Assembly (NCBI GenBank): GCA_963774415.1
Contig: CAVZEU010000004.1
Coordinates: 1-64,000 of the forward strand
Source of the DNA: SZUA-36 sp963774415
GTDB taxonomy: Bacteria; Pseudomonadota; Gammaproteobacteria; Xanthomonadales; SZUA-36
DNA length: 64,000 bases
Reading direction: 5' to 3'
The number at the start of each line of letters is the position of its first letter. Position 1 is the first letter of the stretch. The position numbers were made by a program, and so were the translations under genes. Positions 26,013 to 34,542 of the stretch are shown here, piece by piece. Below the pieces are notes generated by a model. The model was not told the origin of the DNA, did not search any database, and saw only the letters and a list, made by a program, of their open reading frames with translations.

Positions 26013-26038
26013 AGCGTCCGTTAACAACAACGGACGCT
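26013..26038 (-). terminator. Hairpin between receptor and MFS genes
   Basis: A perfect 10-bp stem (AGCGTCCGTT/AACGGACGCT) with a six-base loop lies between the receptor stop and the MFS start, both read on the minus strand. No T-run follows, so it may be a processing or attenuation element that lowers transporter expression relative to the receptor. Confidence 0.5.
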
Positions 26039-26075
26039 CTTAAGCAGCTGTTTCAGACGGGTAGCACCTGCCGGC

Positions 26076-28436
26076 TCAGAAAAAGTTGTACTGGACGGAA
26101 AGGGACCATTCGCGTGGGTGACCGTAGAGGTTATCGACGTAGGAAGCCGAGGTGCCCCAGGCGGAATTACCGGTAATCAGGTAGGCTTTGTCGGTAATGT
26201 TCCTGAAGGCGAGAATACCTTCCCAGCGCCCATCGTTCGTCTGCATTGTGACCGCCGCATTCAGCAGGGAGTATGAAGGTTGAAAGAGCCGCGGTTCATT
26301 CACGGCGTCGTTGTACTGCGAGTCATGGAACGACCAGTCCACGCGTGGCTTGACCGTTGCCCAGTCACCTACGTTAAAGGTGTAGGCGACGCCGATTGCC
26401 GTGCTCCATTTCGGGGTATTGACGAGCTTGTTGTGGATGTCGATCGGCGTCTTGTTGCTGCCTGCGGTTACGCTTGGGTCCAGCCTGTCGTACCCTGCGT
26501 CAATGTAACCGACCGATGCGGTTATGTACCAGCGCTCCGTGGGTACCCAGCTCAGCTCGGCTTCGCCGCCCTTGATGGTCGCTTTACCGCCATTGTAGGT
26601 GATCGGGTTGAACGACTCGCGGATGATGATTTGCAGATCCTTGTAATCGGTGTGAAACAGTGCCGCGTTGAAACGCACGCGGTGCTCGAACAAATCTGCT
26701 TTGATGCCGGTTTCGTAGGTGTTCGCGTACTCGGGCTTGAAGCTGCTGGGCTCCGGTGTGAAGGCGGTGAAGCGCTGGTCGAAGCCGCCGCTCTTGAAGC
26801 CCTCCGAATAGGAGCCGTACACCATGACGTCGTCGGTGACCTGGTAGGCGAGGTTGAGCATGAAATTGGTATCGTCAAAATTCCGCTTGAACTCCTTGAA
26901 GGTCGCCAGCCGCGCTCCGGCAGGGATTGGCGCTCCCACGGACGGCAGGTAAAAACCGGCAAAATTGGGCCAGGTATTGTCGAAGAAGCCGCTCGCGGAG
27001 GCGTCGCCGAGGGAGAACTGGTCCGGCGTAAAGCGTTTGGTGTCTTTGGTGTAGCGGGCACCGAAGGTCAGCGCCAGTTTTTGTGTCAGATCGTACGTCG
27101 CCTGGAAGAACGCGGCCTTCGAGTCGTTGTCGTATTCACCGCCGCTCTGAATCGAGCCGACGGGCAGGAAAACCGGGTTCAGGTCCTTGCCGTCTTCCTG
27201 GAAGTAATAAAGTCCAAACAGCCAGTTCAAGCGGCTTTCGAAGAGATCGCCGGAAAATTGGAACTCCTGGCTGAATTGATGATGACGATAGATATCTATC
27301 GTTGCGAAAACATTGGCCGGGGTGTTGTCGCCGTCCCTGGATGAGTCCATGCTCATTTCGCGATAAGCCGTAATCGACTCGATCTTCAGCAGTTCGCCGA
27401 CATTCCAGGTCGCATCCGCACTCACGCCCCAGACGTCCAGGTTGGATTTCACCGGGAACGTGCCTTCGGACTTGTACGGCCCGATAAAGGAGTCCGGACC
27501 GACGCAGCCCGGTGCTCCGCCCGCGCCGACACCGGGCGGCGGGAACGAGGGCGGGCCGCCGGCGCCGAAGTTCGGATTGATGTTAACGACCGAACAGGAG
27601 TCAAGCAGGGCGTTACCGAAGGTGCCAAAGGCCTGCTTGTCGTTAACGCCGTTGGATACGGTTGGTGCACCGTTTTCGCGGACACGGGAGGCGTCGGCGA
27701 TCAGGTACAGCTCGAACTTGTCGGTCGGGTCCCACAACGCCGCGGCCCGAAACGCGAGGCTGTCGTCGTCACCGGTCTTGACCCCGTCGTAGATGCGGGT
27801 GACGTAGCCGTCACGCTTACGGTAGGAGGCCGCGAAGTTGGCGCTCAATTGCTGGCTCAGCGGGGCGTTGCCTTTGATCGTGAAGTAACGCATGTTGTCA
27901 CTACCCACCTGAACTCGCATGCTGGCGGTTTTTTCGTCGTTCGGTCTCTTCGAATAGATGGCGACGGCGCCGCCGATCGTATTGCGGCCAAACAGCGTCC
28001 CCTGTGGGCCACGCAGGATTTCGATACGGTCGACATCGAGAAAGTCAAGTACGTTGCCGACAGACCGCGCCATGTATACGCCGTCGATGTAAAGTCCGAC
28101 CCCGGGGTCGGTCACCGGGGTGAAGTCGGTTTGTCCGATGCCGCGTATGAAAATCTGTGCCGCCGAGCTGGAGCCTGAAGAAGGCGAACCGGAGTCGAAG
28201 GTCAGGTTGGGTGTAATATCGCCGAGCTTGTCAGTCGAGTCGACCTGGCGGTACTCGAGTTCGGTTTCGGTGAAGGCGGAGATCGCCACCGGCGTCGTCT
28301 GCAGATTTTCCTCGCGTTTCCGGGCCGTGACGATGACTTCTTCGAGTTCGTAACCGGTGTCAGCTGCATAAGTTTGAGGAGTCAGGCTGATGCCTCCAAG
28401 GATACAAGGCACCATTATTTTGAAGATTGTCTTCAT
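26076..28436 (-). CDS. TonB-dependent outer-membrane receptor
   Basis: The protein has 786 residues from the ATG at 28436, preceded by AAGGA. A signal peptide ends near QTYA. The plug domain contains ELEEVIVTARKREENLQTTP (TonB-box region) and GIGQTDFTPVTDPGVGLYIDGVY. The barrel ends in SVQYNFF with the C-terminal Phe expected for outer-membrane insertion. It belongs to the large receptor group common in aquatic gammaproteobacteria and sphingomonads that import diverse organic compounds. With the MFS gene it probably serves the nearby catabolic operon. Confidence 0.92.
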   Translation of the reverse strand: MKTIFKIMVPCILGGISLTPQTYAADTGYELEEVIVTARKREENLQTTPVAISAFTETELEYRQVDSTDKLGDITPNLTFDSGSPSSGSSSAAQIFIRGIGQTDFTPVTDPGVGLYIDGVYMARSVGNVLDFLDVDRIEILRGPQGTLFGRNTIGGAVAIYSKRPNDEKTASMRVQVGSDNMRYFTIKGNAPLSQQLSANFAASYRKRDGYVTRIYDGVKTGDDDSLAFRAAALWDPTDKFELYLIADASRVRENGAPTVSNGVNDKQAFGTFGNALLDSCSVVNINPNFGAGGPPSFPPPGVGAGGAPGCVGPDSFIGPYKSEGTFPVKSNLDVWGVSADATWNVGELLKIESITAYREMSMDSSRDGDNTPANVFATIDIYRHHQFSQEFQFSGDLFESRLNWLFGLYYFQEDGKDLNPVFLPVGSIQSGGEYDNDSKAAFFQATYDLTQKLALTFGARYTKDTKRFTPDQFSLGDASASGFFDNTWPNFAGFYLPSVGAPIPAGARLATFKEFKRNFDDTNFMLNLAYQVTDDVMVYGSYSEGFKSGGFDQRFTAFTPEPSSFKPEYANTYETGIKADLFEHRVRFNAALFHTDYKDLQIIIRESFNPITYNGGKATIKGGEAELSWVPTERWYITASVGYIDAGYDRLDPSVTAGSNKTPIDIHNKLVNTPKWSTAIGVAYTFNVGDWATVKPRVDWSFHDSQYNDAVNEPRLFQPSYSLLNAAVTMQTNDGRWEGILAFRNITDKAYLITGNSAWGTSASYVDNLYGHPREWSLSVQYNFF

Positions 28437-28515
28437 GTTTTTTCCTTGACGCGTAGGTGGTTGAATCACCTGTAGCTGCTCGGCGATTCTGGTTAATTTT
28501 TAAGCGAGCCCTTTT

Positions 28516-28545
28516 TTGATATTCCAAGTCACGGGTCGTTGTCAA
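28516..28545 (-). promoter_or_regulatory. Probable sigma-70 promoter of the TonB-dependent receptor gene
   Basis: On the minus strand a consensus -35 box TTGACA (28545-28540) is followed after 18 bases by TATCAA (28521-28516). The start would fall about 70 bases before the receptor ATG. The AT-rich flank is unusual for this GC-rich region. Confidence 0.5.
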
Positions 28546-28646
28546 GTAAAAAATGTGTTGGAACGTGTAAGTGAGGCCCGACGCGCCGGCCTGGCGGCGT
28601 GAACGATGCGAGCGGATAATCGAGATGCGGCGAGTGCCGGGCGGGG

Positions 28647-30299
28647 CTACCGCCGCGACCTGAAGATCTCCCAGAAACCGGCCGCCAGCAGCAACAGCCC
28701 CGCCCCGCTGTAGCCCCAGAGAAACCACGGGCCTGTTTCGAGGCCGACCAGCAGCGCGCCGGAAATACTCAGCGAGCCGCCGGCAATGGCGTGCAGGTAC
28801 TGTTTGCGCTCCCGCGCCTGTTCCCGGCGCTCGCGTGCTTCGTCCCGCGGCGGCCCGCGGTTGATCTTGCCGCTGTTGGCCCTGACCAGGAAATCGTGCA
28901 CCAGGCCGGGCATTTCCGGCGCCTGCGTCAGCCACCCGGGCAGGCGCTGGCGCAGCTCCGCGCCGAGGTTCCTGATGCTGTGCTTCTCCTTGAGGATGGC
29001 GTCCAGTTCCGGCTTGGCCACCGACCAGATATCCAGCTCCGGGTCGAGCTGGCGGCCGAGGCCTTCGATATTCAGCAGGGTCTTTTGCAACATCAGCAAT
29101 TGCGGCTGCAGCGTCAGTTGGAAGCGCCGCGCCACCCGGAACAGGTCGTACAGCAGCTTGCCGAAAGAGACTTCGTTAAGCGGCCGGGTGAAATTCGGCT
29201 CGCCCACGGTGCGCACGGCTGCTTCCAGTTCGTCCAGCCGCGTGTCCTCCGGGACCCATCCCGCGTCGATGTGCAACCAGGCGACGCGGCGGTAGTTCTG
29301 GTTGAACAGCGCCTTGAAGTTCTCGCCGATGTAGTACTGGTCCTTGGGAGAGAGGCTGGCGACGATGCCGAAATCCATGGCGATGATCTTGGGGTCCTCC
29401 GGCCGCTCGGGATCGACGAAGAAATTGCCCGGATGCATGTCGGCGTGGAACAGGTTGTCGCGGAACACCTGGGTATAAAACACCCGCACGCCCCGGCGCG
29501 CCAGCTTCTTGAGATTGATGCCATGCTCCCGCAGCAGCTCGATATCACCGATCGGCAAGCCGCTGACGCGTTCCATGACCAGGACCTTTTTCGTGCACCA
29601 GGGCCAGTACACCCTGGGTATGTAGAGATCGGTCGAATCCTCGAAATTACGCCGCAGTATGGAGGCGTTGGAAGCCTCGCTCTGCATGTTGAGCTCATCG
29701 TAGACAAAGGTCTCGAACTCGCGCACGACCTCCAGCGGCTGCACGCGCACGCCGCCCTGCCAGAACTTTTCCGCCAGCCCGGCGATCGTCTTGAGCAAGT
29801 CGATGTCCTTCTCGACCTGCTTCCTGATGCCGGGCCGGACCACCTTGACGACGGCCTCGCGGCCATCGGGCAAGGTGGCGGGGTGGACCTGGGCTATCGA
29901 AGCCGAAGCCAGCGGGGTCGTGTCGAAACTGGCGAACAGCTCGCCGACCGGTTTGCCCAGCGACTGCTCGATGATCTCCCGGGCCTCTTCGCCAGGGAAC
30001 GGCGGCACCTGGTCCTGCAACAGCGCCAGTTCATCGGCCACGTCAGGGGGCAGCAGGTCGCGGCGCGTCGAGAGTATCTGGCCGAACTTGACATAGACCG
30101 GGCCCAGGTCCTGCAGCGCCAGGCGGAGACGTTCGCCGCGCGGCAGCCCGGACAGGTCCTTGCCGCCCGCGACGAACGCGCCCAGCCAACTGAGCGGGGC
30201 GGGCAGGCGGCCGGTGGGGAGCAATGCATCGAGCCGGTAGCGCTTGACCGTCACGCCGATGTGCCAGACCCTGGAAAACTGGCGCAGGTTGCGGATCAC
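28647..30299 (-). CDS. ubiB: Ubiquinone biosynthesis kinase-like protein UbiB
   Basis: The protein has 550 residues from a GTG at 30299 that overlaps the ubiJ stop (GTGA). Upstream sequence in frame is antisense-like and family-unlike. It has the UbiB/COQ8 marks: KxGQ motif in VYVKFGQILSTRRDLLP, the Ala-rich loop ASASIAQVH, HADMHPGNFF with the catalytic Asp, and MDFGI. Two C-terminal membrane helices follow. UbiB supports aerobic ubiquinone synthesis as an ATPase linked to the Ubi complex. Confidence 0.95.
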   Translation of the reverse strand: MIRNLRQFSRVWHIGVTVKRYRLDALLPTGRLPAPLSWLGAFVAGGKDLSGLPRGERLRLALQDLGPVYVKFGQILSTRRDLLPPDVADELALLQDQVPPFPGEEAREIIEQSLGKPVGELFASFDTTPLASASIAQVHPATLPDGREAVVKVVRPGIRKQVEKDIDLLKTIAGLAEKFWQGGVRVQPLEVVREFETFVYDELNMQSEASNASILRRNFEDSTDLYIPRVYWPWCTKKVLVMERVSGLPIGDIELLREHGINLKKLARRGVRVFYTQVFRDNLFHADMHPGNFFVDPERPEDPKIIAMDFGIVASLSPKDQYYIGENFKALFNQNYRRVAWLHIDAGWVPEDTRLDELEAAVRTVGEPNFTRPLNEVSFGKLLYDLFRVARRFQLTLQPQLLMLQKTLLNIEGLGRQLDPELDIWSVAKPELDAILKEKHSIRNLGAELRQRLPGWLTQAPEMPGLVHDFLVRANSGKINRGPPRDEARERREQARERKQYLHAIAGGSLSISGALLVGLETGPWFLWGYSGAGLLLLAAGFWEIFRSRR

Positions 30300-30814
30300 G
30301 ACTGGCGGTCCTTGAGAAAGTCGGACAGCGCCCGGCCGGTGTTGCGGACGGTTTTCCTGGCCGCCCTGGCTCCCTGGCGCAGGCCCGCGGCGGCCTGGTA
30401 GCCGGCGGTATCGCCGAGCAAGCTGGTCAGCGGGCCCTCCCAGTCGGGTTCGAGCTTGTGCAATATGCGCTCCAGGTCGCGGGCCAGGCTGGCGTCGCCG
30501 TTGATCTGGACTTTCGATTCGGGCAGGCCCCATTCGGCCTCTTCCGGTTCGGCCATCGCGAACAGCGCCAGCGGGGTGCCGCTGATCACGGTGTCCGCTT
30601 CGCCGTCGGCGTCGAGACGCACCCGCACCACGCCGTGTTTGAAGGTGAAATACAGCGTGATTCCCAGGCCCTCGAGGTTCACCCTGAGCAGCCGGCCCTG
30701 GAGTTTCCCGAGCCGCGCGGGCGCCCGCTTGTCGAGCTGAATCACGTTGTTGACGGCGGTCTCCAGCGCCATCGCCAGCATGCCGGGCAGCGGTGTGACG
30801 TACTTAGCCGGCAT
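30296..30814 (-). CDS. ubiJ: Ubiquinone biosynthesis accessory factor UbiJ
   Basis: The protein has 172 residues with an N-terminal SCP2-type lipid-binding domain (residues ~15-105, including DTVISGTPLALFAMA and VQINGDASLARDLERILHKL) and a C-terminal amphipathic helix. UbiJ binds ubiquinone intermediates and, with UbiK, scaffolds the hydroxylases and methyltransferases. It sits between ubiE and ubiB, the standard gammaproteobacterial order. It is slightly shorter than the Escherichia coli protein. Confidence 0.93.
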   Translation of the reverse strand: MPAKYVTPLPGMLAMALETAVNNVIQLDKRAPARLGKLQGRLLRVNLEGLGITLYFTFKHGVVRVRLDADGEADTVISGTPLALFAMAEPEEAEWGLPESKVQINGDASLARDLERILHKLEPDWEGPLTSLLGDTAGYQAAAGLRQGARAARKTVRNTGRALSDFLKDRQS

Positions 30815-30837
30815 CGCGGCGCCGCGCCCTTGCCGTA

Positions 30838-31620
30838 TCAGCCAGCGGCCTGGTCATGGTAGCCGCTGTGGATGGCGACGATTCCGCCGCTCAGGTTGAG
30901 ATAGGTGACATCGTTGAAACCGGCGTCGATCATCATGTCCGCCAGTTCGTCCTGGCCCGGGTGCTTGCGGATGCTTTCCGCCAGGTAGCGGTAGCTGTCC
31001 TCGTCGTCGGCGACGAGCTTGCCCAGCTTTGGCAGGATGCCGAAGGAGTAACCGTCGTACAGTTTTTTCAGGCCTTCGGCCTCGACTCGCGAAAATTCCA
31101 GGATCAGCGCGCGCCCGCCGGGTTTCAGCACGCGCAGCATCTCCCGCAACGCGGCCGGCTGGTCGGTGACGTTGCGCAGGCCGAAGGCGATGGTGACGGC
31201 GTCGAATTCCCCATTGCGAAACGGCAGGCTTTCCGCGTTGGCCAGGCAATATTCGATATTGCCGACCAGGCCGCGGTCTTCCAACCGCTGCCGGCCCACG
31301 TCCAGCATGGCCGCGTTGATGTCGCTCAGGACCACGCTGCCGCCCGCACCGACCCGCTGGCTCAGCAGCGCGGCAATGTCGCCGGTGCCGCCGGCCAGGT
31401 CGAGCACCCGCTGGCCGGGCTCGACCCCGCTGGCGGCGACGAAGTACCTCTTCCAGATGCGGTGCACGCCCAGCGACATCAGGTCGTTCATCAGGTCGTA
31501 TTTGCCCGCAACCGAGTCGAACACTTGGCGCACCAGGCTGGCTTTTTCCCCGACTTTTACCTCGCGGTAGCCAAAGTGGGTCGTGCTCGCCTCGCCGCTC
31601 GTTTTGTCAGCTTGCGCCAT
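30838..31620 (-). CDS. ubiE: Ubiquinone/menaquinone methyltransferase UbiE
   Basis: The 260-residue SAM-dependent C-methyltransferase opens THFGYREVKVGEKASLVRQVFDSVAGKYDLMNDLMS. It has the SAM motif VLDLAGGTGDIA and the family signatures FGLRNVTD and LEFSRVE. The protein C-methylates the quinone ring in ubiquinone synthesis. It is the first gene of ubiE-ubiJ-ubiB, with a 23-base gap to ubiJ and a 48-base gap from hslU on the same strand. Confidence 0.97.
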   Translation of the reverse strand: MAQADKTSGEASTTHFGYREVKVGEKASLVRQVFDSVAGKYDLMNDLMSLGVHRIWKRYFVAASGVEPGQRVLDLAGGTGDIAALLSQRVGAGGSVVLSDINAAMLDVGRQRLEDRGLVGNIEYCLANAESLPFRNGEFDAVTIAFGLRNVTDQPAALREMLRVLKPGGRALILEFSRVEAEGLKKLYDGYSFGILPKLGKLVADDEDSYRYLAESIRKHPGQDELADMMIDAGFNDVTYLNLSGGIVAIHSGYHDQAAG

Positions 31621-31668
31621 TGGCCGTGTTCTCCAGGCAATGAAGTTCCTATTGTAACCGCTGCACCG

Positions 31669-33018
31669 TCACAGGATATAGCGGCTGAGGTCCTCGTCAC
31701 CCGCCAGCGCGTCGAGGTGTTCGTCGACGTAGGCCGCGTCCAGGGCAATGGATTCGCCGCCCCGGTCCGGCGCTTCGAAGGAAATGACGTCCAGCAGGCG
31801 TTCCATGATCGTGTGCAGGCGCCGCGCACCGATGTTCTCGGTGGTCTCGTTCACTTGCCAGGCGATCTCCGCAATACGGCGAACGCAGTCTTCCCCGAAT
31901 TCGAGGTGGACGCCCTCGGTCGCCATCAGGGCGGAATACTGCTCGGTCAGTGACGCCTTGGGTTCGGTCAGGATGCGGGTGAAGTCGTTGGCGTCGAGCG
32001 CCCGCAGCTCGACCCGGATCGGCAGGCGGCCCTGCAGTTCGGGAATCAGGTCGGACGGCTTGCTGAGGTGAAAGGCGCCGGAGGCGATGAACAGCATGTG
32101 GTCCGTCTTGACCATGCCGTAGCGTGTCGATACCGTGCAGCCCTCGACCAGCGGCAGCAGGTCGCGCTGCACGCCTTCGCGCGAGACGTCGGCGCCCGCC
32201 AACTCGGAACGCCTGGCCACCTTGTCCAACTCGTCGATGAACACGATGCCGTTCTGCTCGGCGGTTTCCAGGCCCTGCTGCTTGACTTCCTCGTCGTTGA
32301 TCAGCTTCGAGGATTCCTCCTCGATCAACAGCGGCAGCGCGTCCTTGACCCGCATCTTGCGCTTTTGCGTGCGGTTGCCGCCGAGGTTCTGGAACATGCC
32401 CTGCAACTGGCTGGCCATTTCCTCCATGCCCGGCGGGGTCATGATTTCGACACCCAGTTGAGCCGAGATATCGAATTCGATTTCCTTGTCGTCGAGTTCG
32501 CCGGCCAGCAGTTTGCGCAACATCTTCTGCCGGGTCGCGGCACGGCTGTCACCGCCGGCCTCCCTCTCCGCCAGCGGCTCGTTGGCGAAACCCACGGTTC
32601 TGGGCTGCGGCAGCAGGATGTCGAGCACGCGCTCGCGGGCCATGTCTTCCGCGCGCGAACGGACCTTGGCCACGGCCTGCTCCCTGACCATGTTGACCGA
32701 ACTGTCGACGAGGTCGCGGATGATCGATTCCACATCCTTGCCGACATAGCCGACCTCGGTGAACTTGGTCGCCTCGACCTTGATGAACGGCGCGTTGGCC
32801 AGCCTGGCGAGGCGGCGGGCGATCTCGGTCTTGCCGACGCCGGTGGGCCCGATCATGAGGATGTTTTTCGGCGTGATCTCGTTGGCCAACTCCTCCTCCA
32901 CCTGCAGCCGGCGCCAGCGGTTTCTGAGCGCGATCGCCACGGCGCGTTTCGCGTCCGACTGGCTGATGATGTGCTTGTCCAGTTCCTGGACGATTTCGCG
33001 GGGCGTCATTTGCGACAT
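31669..33018 (-). CDS. hslU: ATP-dependent protease ATPase subunit HslU
   Basis: This 449-residue AAA+ unfoldase has Walker A GPTGVGKTE, Walker B IVFIDELDK, the intermediate I-domain (~residues 110-245) and the C-terminal end EDLSRYIL, whose tail docks on HslV. It unfolds proteins and feeds them to the HslV chamber during heat and other stress. It starts two bases after the hslV stop, so the two are transcribed and translated together. Confidence 0.97.
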   Translation of the reverse strand: MSQMTPREIVQELDKHIISQSDAKRAVAIALRNRWRRLQVEEELANEITPKNILMIGPTGVGKTEIARRLARLANAPFIKVEATKFTEVGYVGKDVESIIRDLVDSSVNMVREQAVAKVRSRAEDMARERVLDILLPQPRTVGFANEPLAEREAGGDSRAATRQKMLRKLLAGELDDKEIEFDISAQLGVEIMTPPGMEEMASQLQGMFQNLGGNRTQKRKMRVKDALPLLIEEESSKLINDEEVKQQGLETAEQNGIVFIDELDKVARRSELAGADVSREGVQRDLLPLVEGCTVSTRYGMVKTDHMLFIASGAFHLSKPSDLIPELQGRLPIRVELRALDANDFTRILTEPKASLTEQYSALMATEGVHLEFGEDCVRRIAEIAWQVNETTENIGARRLHTIMERLLDVISFEAPDRGGESIALDAAYVDEHLDALAGDEDLSRYIL

Positions 33019-33020
33019 GT

Positions 33021-33563
33021 CTATTTCACATCCAGCGTTTCGACGACGATGTTGTCGTTGGTGTAAATGCAGATCCTGGCGGCAATCGCCAGTGACTTCC
33101 TGACAATGGATTCGGCGTCGAGTTCGGTATCGTTGAGGTAGGCCATGGCCGCGGCCTGGGCGAACGGGCCGCCCGAGCCGATGGCGATCAAACCGTTTTC
33201 GGGTTCGATCACGTCGCCGTTGCCCGAGATTAGCAGCGAGTTGTCCTTGTCGGCAATCGCGAGCAGCGCTTCCAGGCGCCGCAGCATGCGGTCCGTGCGC
33301 CAGTCCTTGGCCAGCTCGACGGCCGACCGGACCAGGTTGCCGGAGTGTTTCTCCAACTTGCCCTCGAAACGCTCGAAGAGCGTGAACGCGTCCGCCGTGG
33401 CGCCGGCGAAGCCGGCGATCACCTGGTTCTTGTAGAGCCTCCGAACCTTGCGGGCGTTGGCTTTCATCACCGTGTTACCGAGCGTTACCTGGCCGTCGCC
33501 GCCCATCACGACCTGGTTGCCGCGACGCACGGAGCAAACGGTCGTTCCGCGGTATTGTTCCAC
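33021..33563 (-). CDS. hslV: ATP-dependent protease peptidase subunit HslV
   Basis: The 180-residue proteasome-like peptidase is read from a GTG at 33563, with AGGAG just upstream. The first residues MEQYRG would be removed to expose Thr7 of TTVCSVRRG as the N-terminal nucleophile. GGDGQVTLGNTVMKANARKVRRLY and the SGNGDV and IGSGGPFAQAAA blocks are typical. It forms the two-ring proteolytic chamber capped by HslU. The gene lies behind a sigma-32-like promoter. Confidence 0.96.
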   Translation of the reverse strand: MEQYRGTTVCSVRRGNQVVMGGDGQVTLGNTVMKANARKVRRLYKNQVIAGFAGATADAFTLFERFEGKLEKHSGNLVRSAVELAKDWRTDRMLRRLEALLAIADKDNSLLISGNGDVIEPENGLIAIGSGGPFAQAAAMAYLNDTELDAESIVRKSLAIAARICIYTNDNIVVETLDVK

Positions 33564-33592
33564 CTGCGTCTCCTGTCAAATGCGTGAATGAA

Positions 33593-33621
33593 ACGTGGGG
33601 ATATGTGTGCTCGATTGCAAG
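33593..33621 (-). promoter_or_regulatory. Sigma-32 heat-shock promoter of hslVU
   Basis: On the minus strand CTTGCAA (33621-33615) is one mismatch from the sigma-32 -35 element CTTGAAA. It is followed after 14 bases by CCCCACGT (33600-33593), one mismatch from CCCCATNT. The distance to the hslV GTG leaves a leader of about 25 bases. hslVU is a classical heat-shock operon. Confidence 0.7.
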
Positions 33622-33924
33622 CATCAAGTACACTAACCTGCAAATCGCACCAGTCGGCCGCGGCCCGGCTGAAATGTCTATGAAATACCGGGGGTAATAG
33701 TAGATTGCATGGGTCATCCAAATGTATAGACTATGTCGGGGTCGCTGCCTATCCTGGCCTTGGCTTGTTCAGCCACGCCTGACCTTGAGCTTCCCTCGAC
33801 CCATAGCGGTGGCTATGGGTCTCGGTCCAGCCCGGCGTTCAGGCGCAGCTGTCCTGCGCCAACATCCAGGATACCGGTGCAATTTGCAGGTTCCGCGGTG
33901 GTTTGGTTTTGTGGAGGAGACACG
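33622..33924. other. Intergenic region between hslV and the membrane protein gene
   Basis: No gene is supported, although a plus-strand frame is open from 33733 into the next gene. It contains a perfect 10-bp hairpin (33798-33821). TTGCAT (33705-33710) and TAGACT (33727-33732) at 16-base spacing could be a weak promoter for the plus-strand gene. Confidence 0.4.
33798..33821 (+). repeat. Perfect inverted repeat in the leader of the membrane protein gene
   Basis: Arms GACCCATAGC and GCTATGGGTC pair perfectly around loop GGTG. There is no T-run after it, and it lies about 100 bases before the TTG start. It could be a protein binding site or an mRNA structure. Confidence 0.5.
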
Positions 33925-34542
33925 TTGGAATTTGTGATCGATCTCATGTGGGCCGTGCTGCAGGCGGGTTTGCCGATGGGCCTGTTTACGCTGGCCCTGG
34001 TCTGGTGGGCGCTGCGGCACGGCCTTTTGCATGAGCATATGGACACCGCTGCGCTGAAACGCGAATTGAAAGCGATGTCGCGCAACAACCGCAAAGCCCG
34101 CAAGGAGCACAAACGGCTCAAGCGGCAAAAAAAACCGCAGGACGAGCTGCCGGTGCAGCACCCGCTGCAAAAGAAATGGGCGAAGTTCGGCGGCGGTTTC
34201 TACGGCGTGGCGGCGTTTTTCACCTACGCCGTCGTCGAGGTTACCGATGTCTGCTCCACGATCATGAAATTCGACGGCTTTGCCGGGTTCCTGCAACGAC
34301 TCAACTTCGACCTGCTGGTGAACATGATGGTCAACGCGCTGACCAATTTCATTACGGCGATGCTGTGGCCGGCCTACTGGCTGCAGCGGATAGACAGCCA
34401 GCAACCATGGCTGTGGTTTGCGGCCGCCTACGGCGGTTACTGGCTCGGCCTGAGATCGGCGCAACACCTGTTCCGGCGCAACCCGGCGGGCGCGCAGCAA
34501 GCCGCCGCCCCGACTGCCGGTCAACCCCCGGCCGAGGAATGA
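33925..34542 (+). CDS. Membrane protein of the aminomutase cluster
   Basis: The protein has 205 residues from a TTG at 33925 preceded by GGAGGAGA. A hydrophobic helix at residues ~4-30 is followed by a very basic cytoplasmic stretch (LKRELKAMSRNNRKARKEHKRLKRQKK). Two or three further hydrophobic segments lie between ~70 and 175, ending in an Ala/Pro-rich tail. I do not recognise the family. The ATG of the first aminomutase-like gene overlaps its stop, so the two are co-translated. Export or anchoring of the cluster's product is a reasonable guess only. Confidence 0.7.
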   Translation: MEFVIDLMWAVLQAGLPMGLFTLALVWWALRHGLLHEHMDTAALKRELKAMSRNNRKARKEHKRLKRQKKPQDELPVQHPLQKKWAKFGGGFYGVAAFFTYAVVEVTDVCSTIMKFDGFAGFLQRLNFDLLVNMMVNALTNFITAMLWPAYWLQRIDSQQPWLWFAAAYGGYWLGLRSAQHLFRRNPAGAQQAAAPTAGQPPAEE

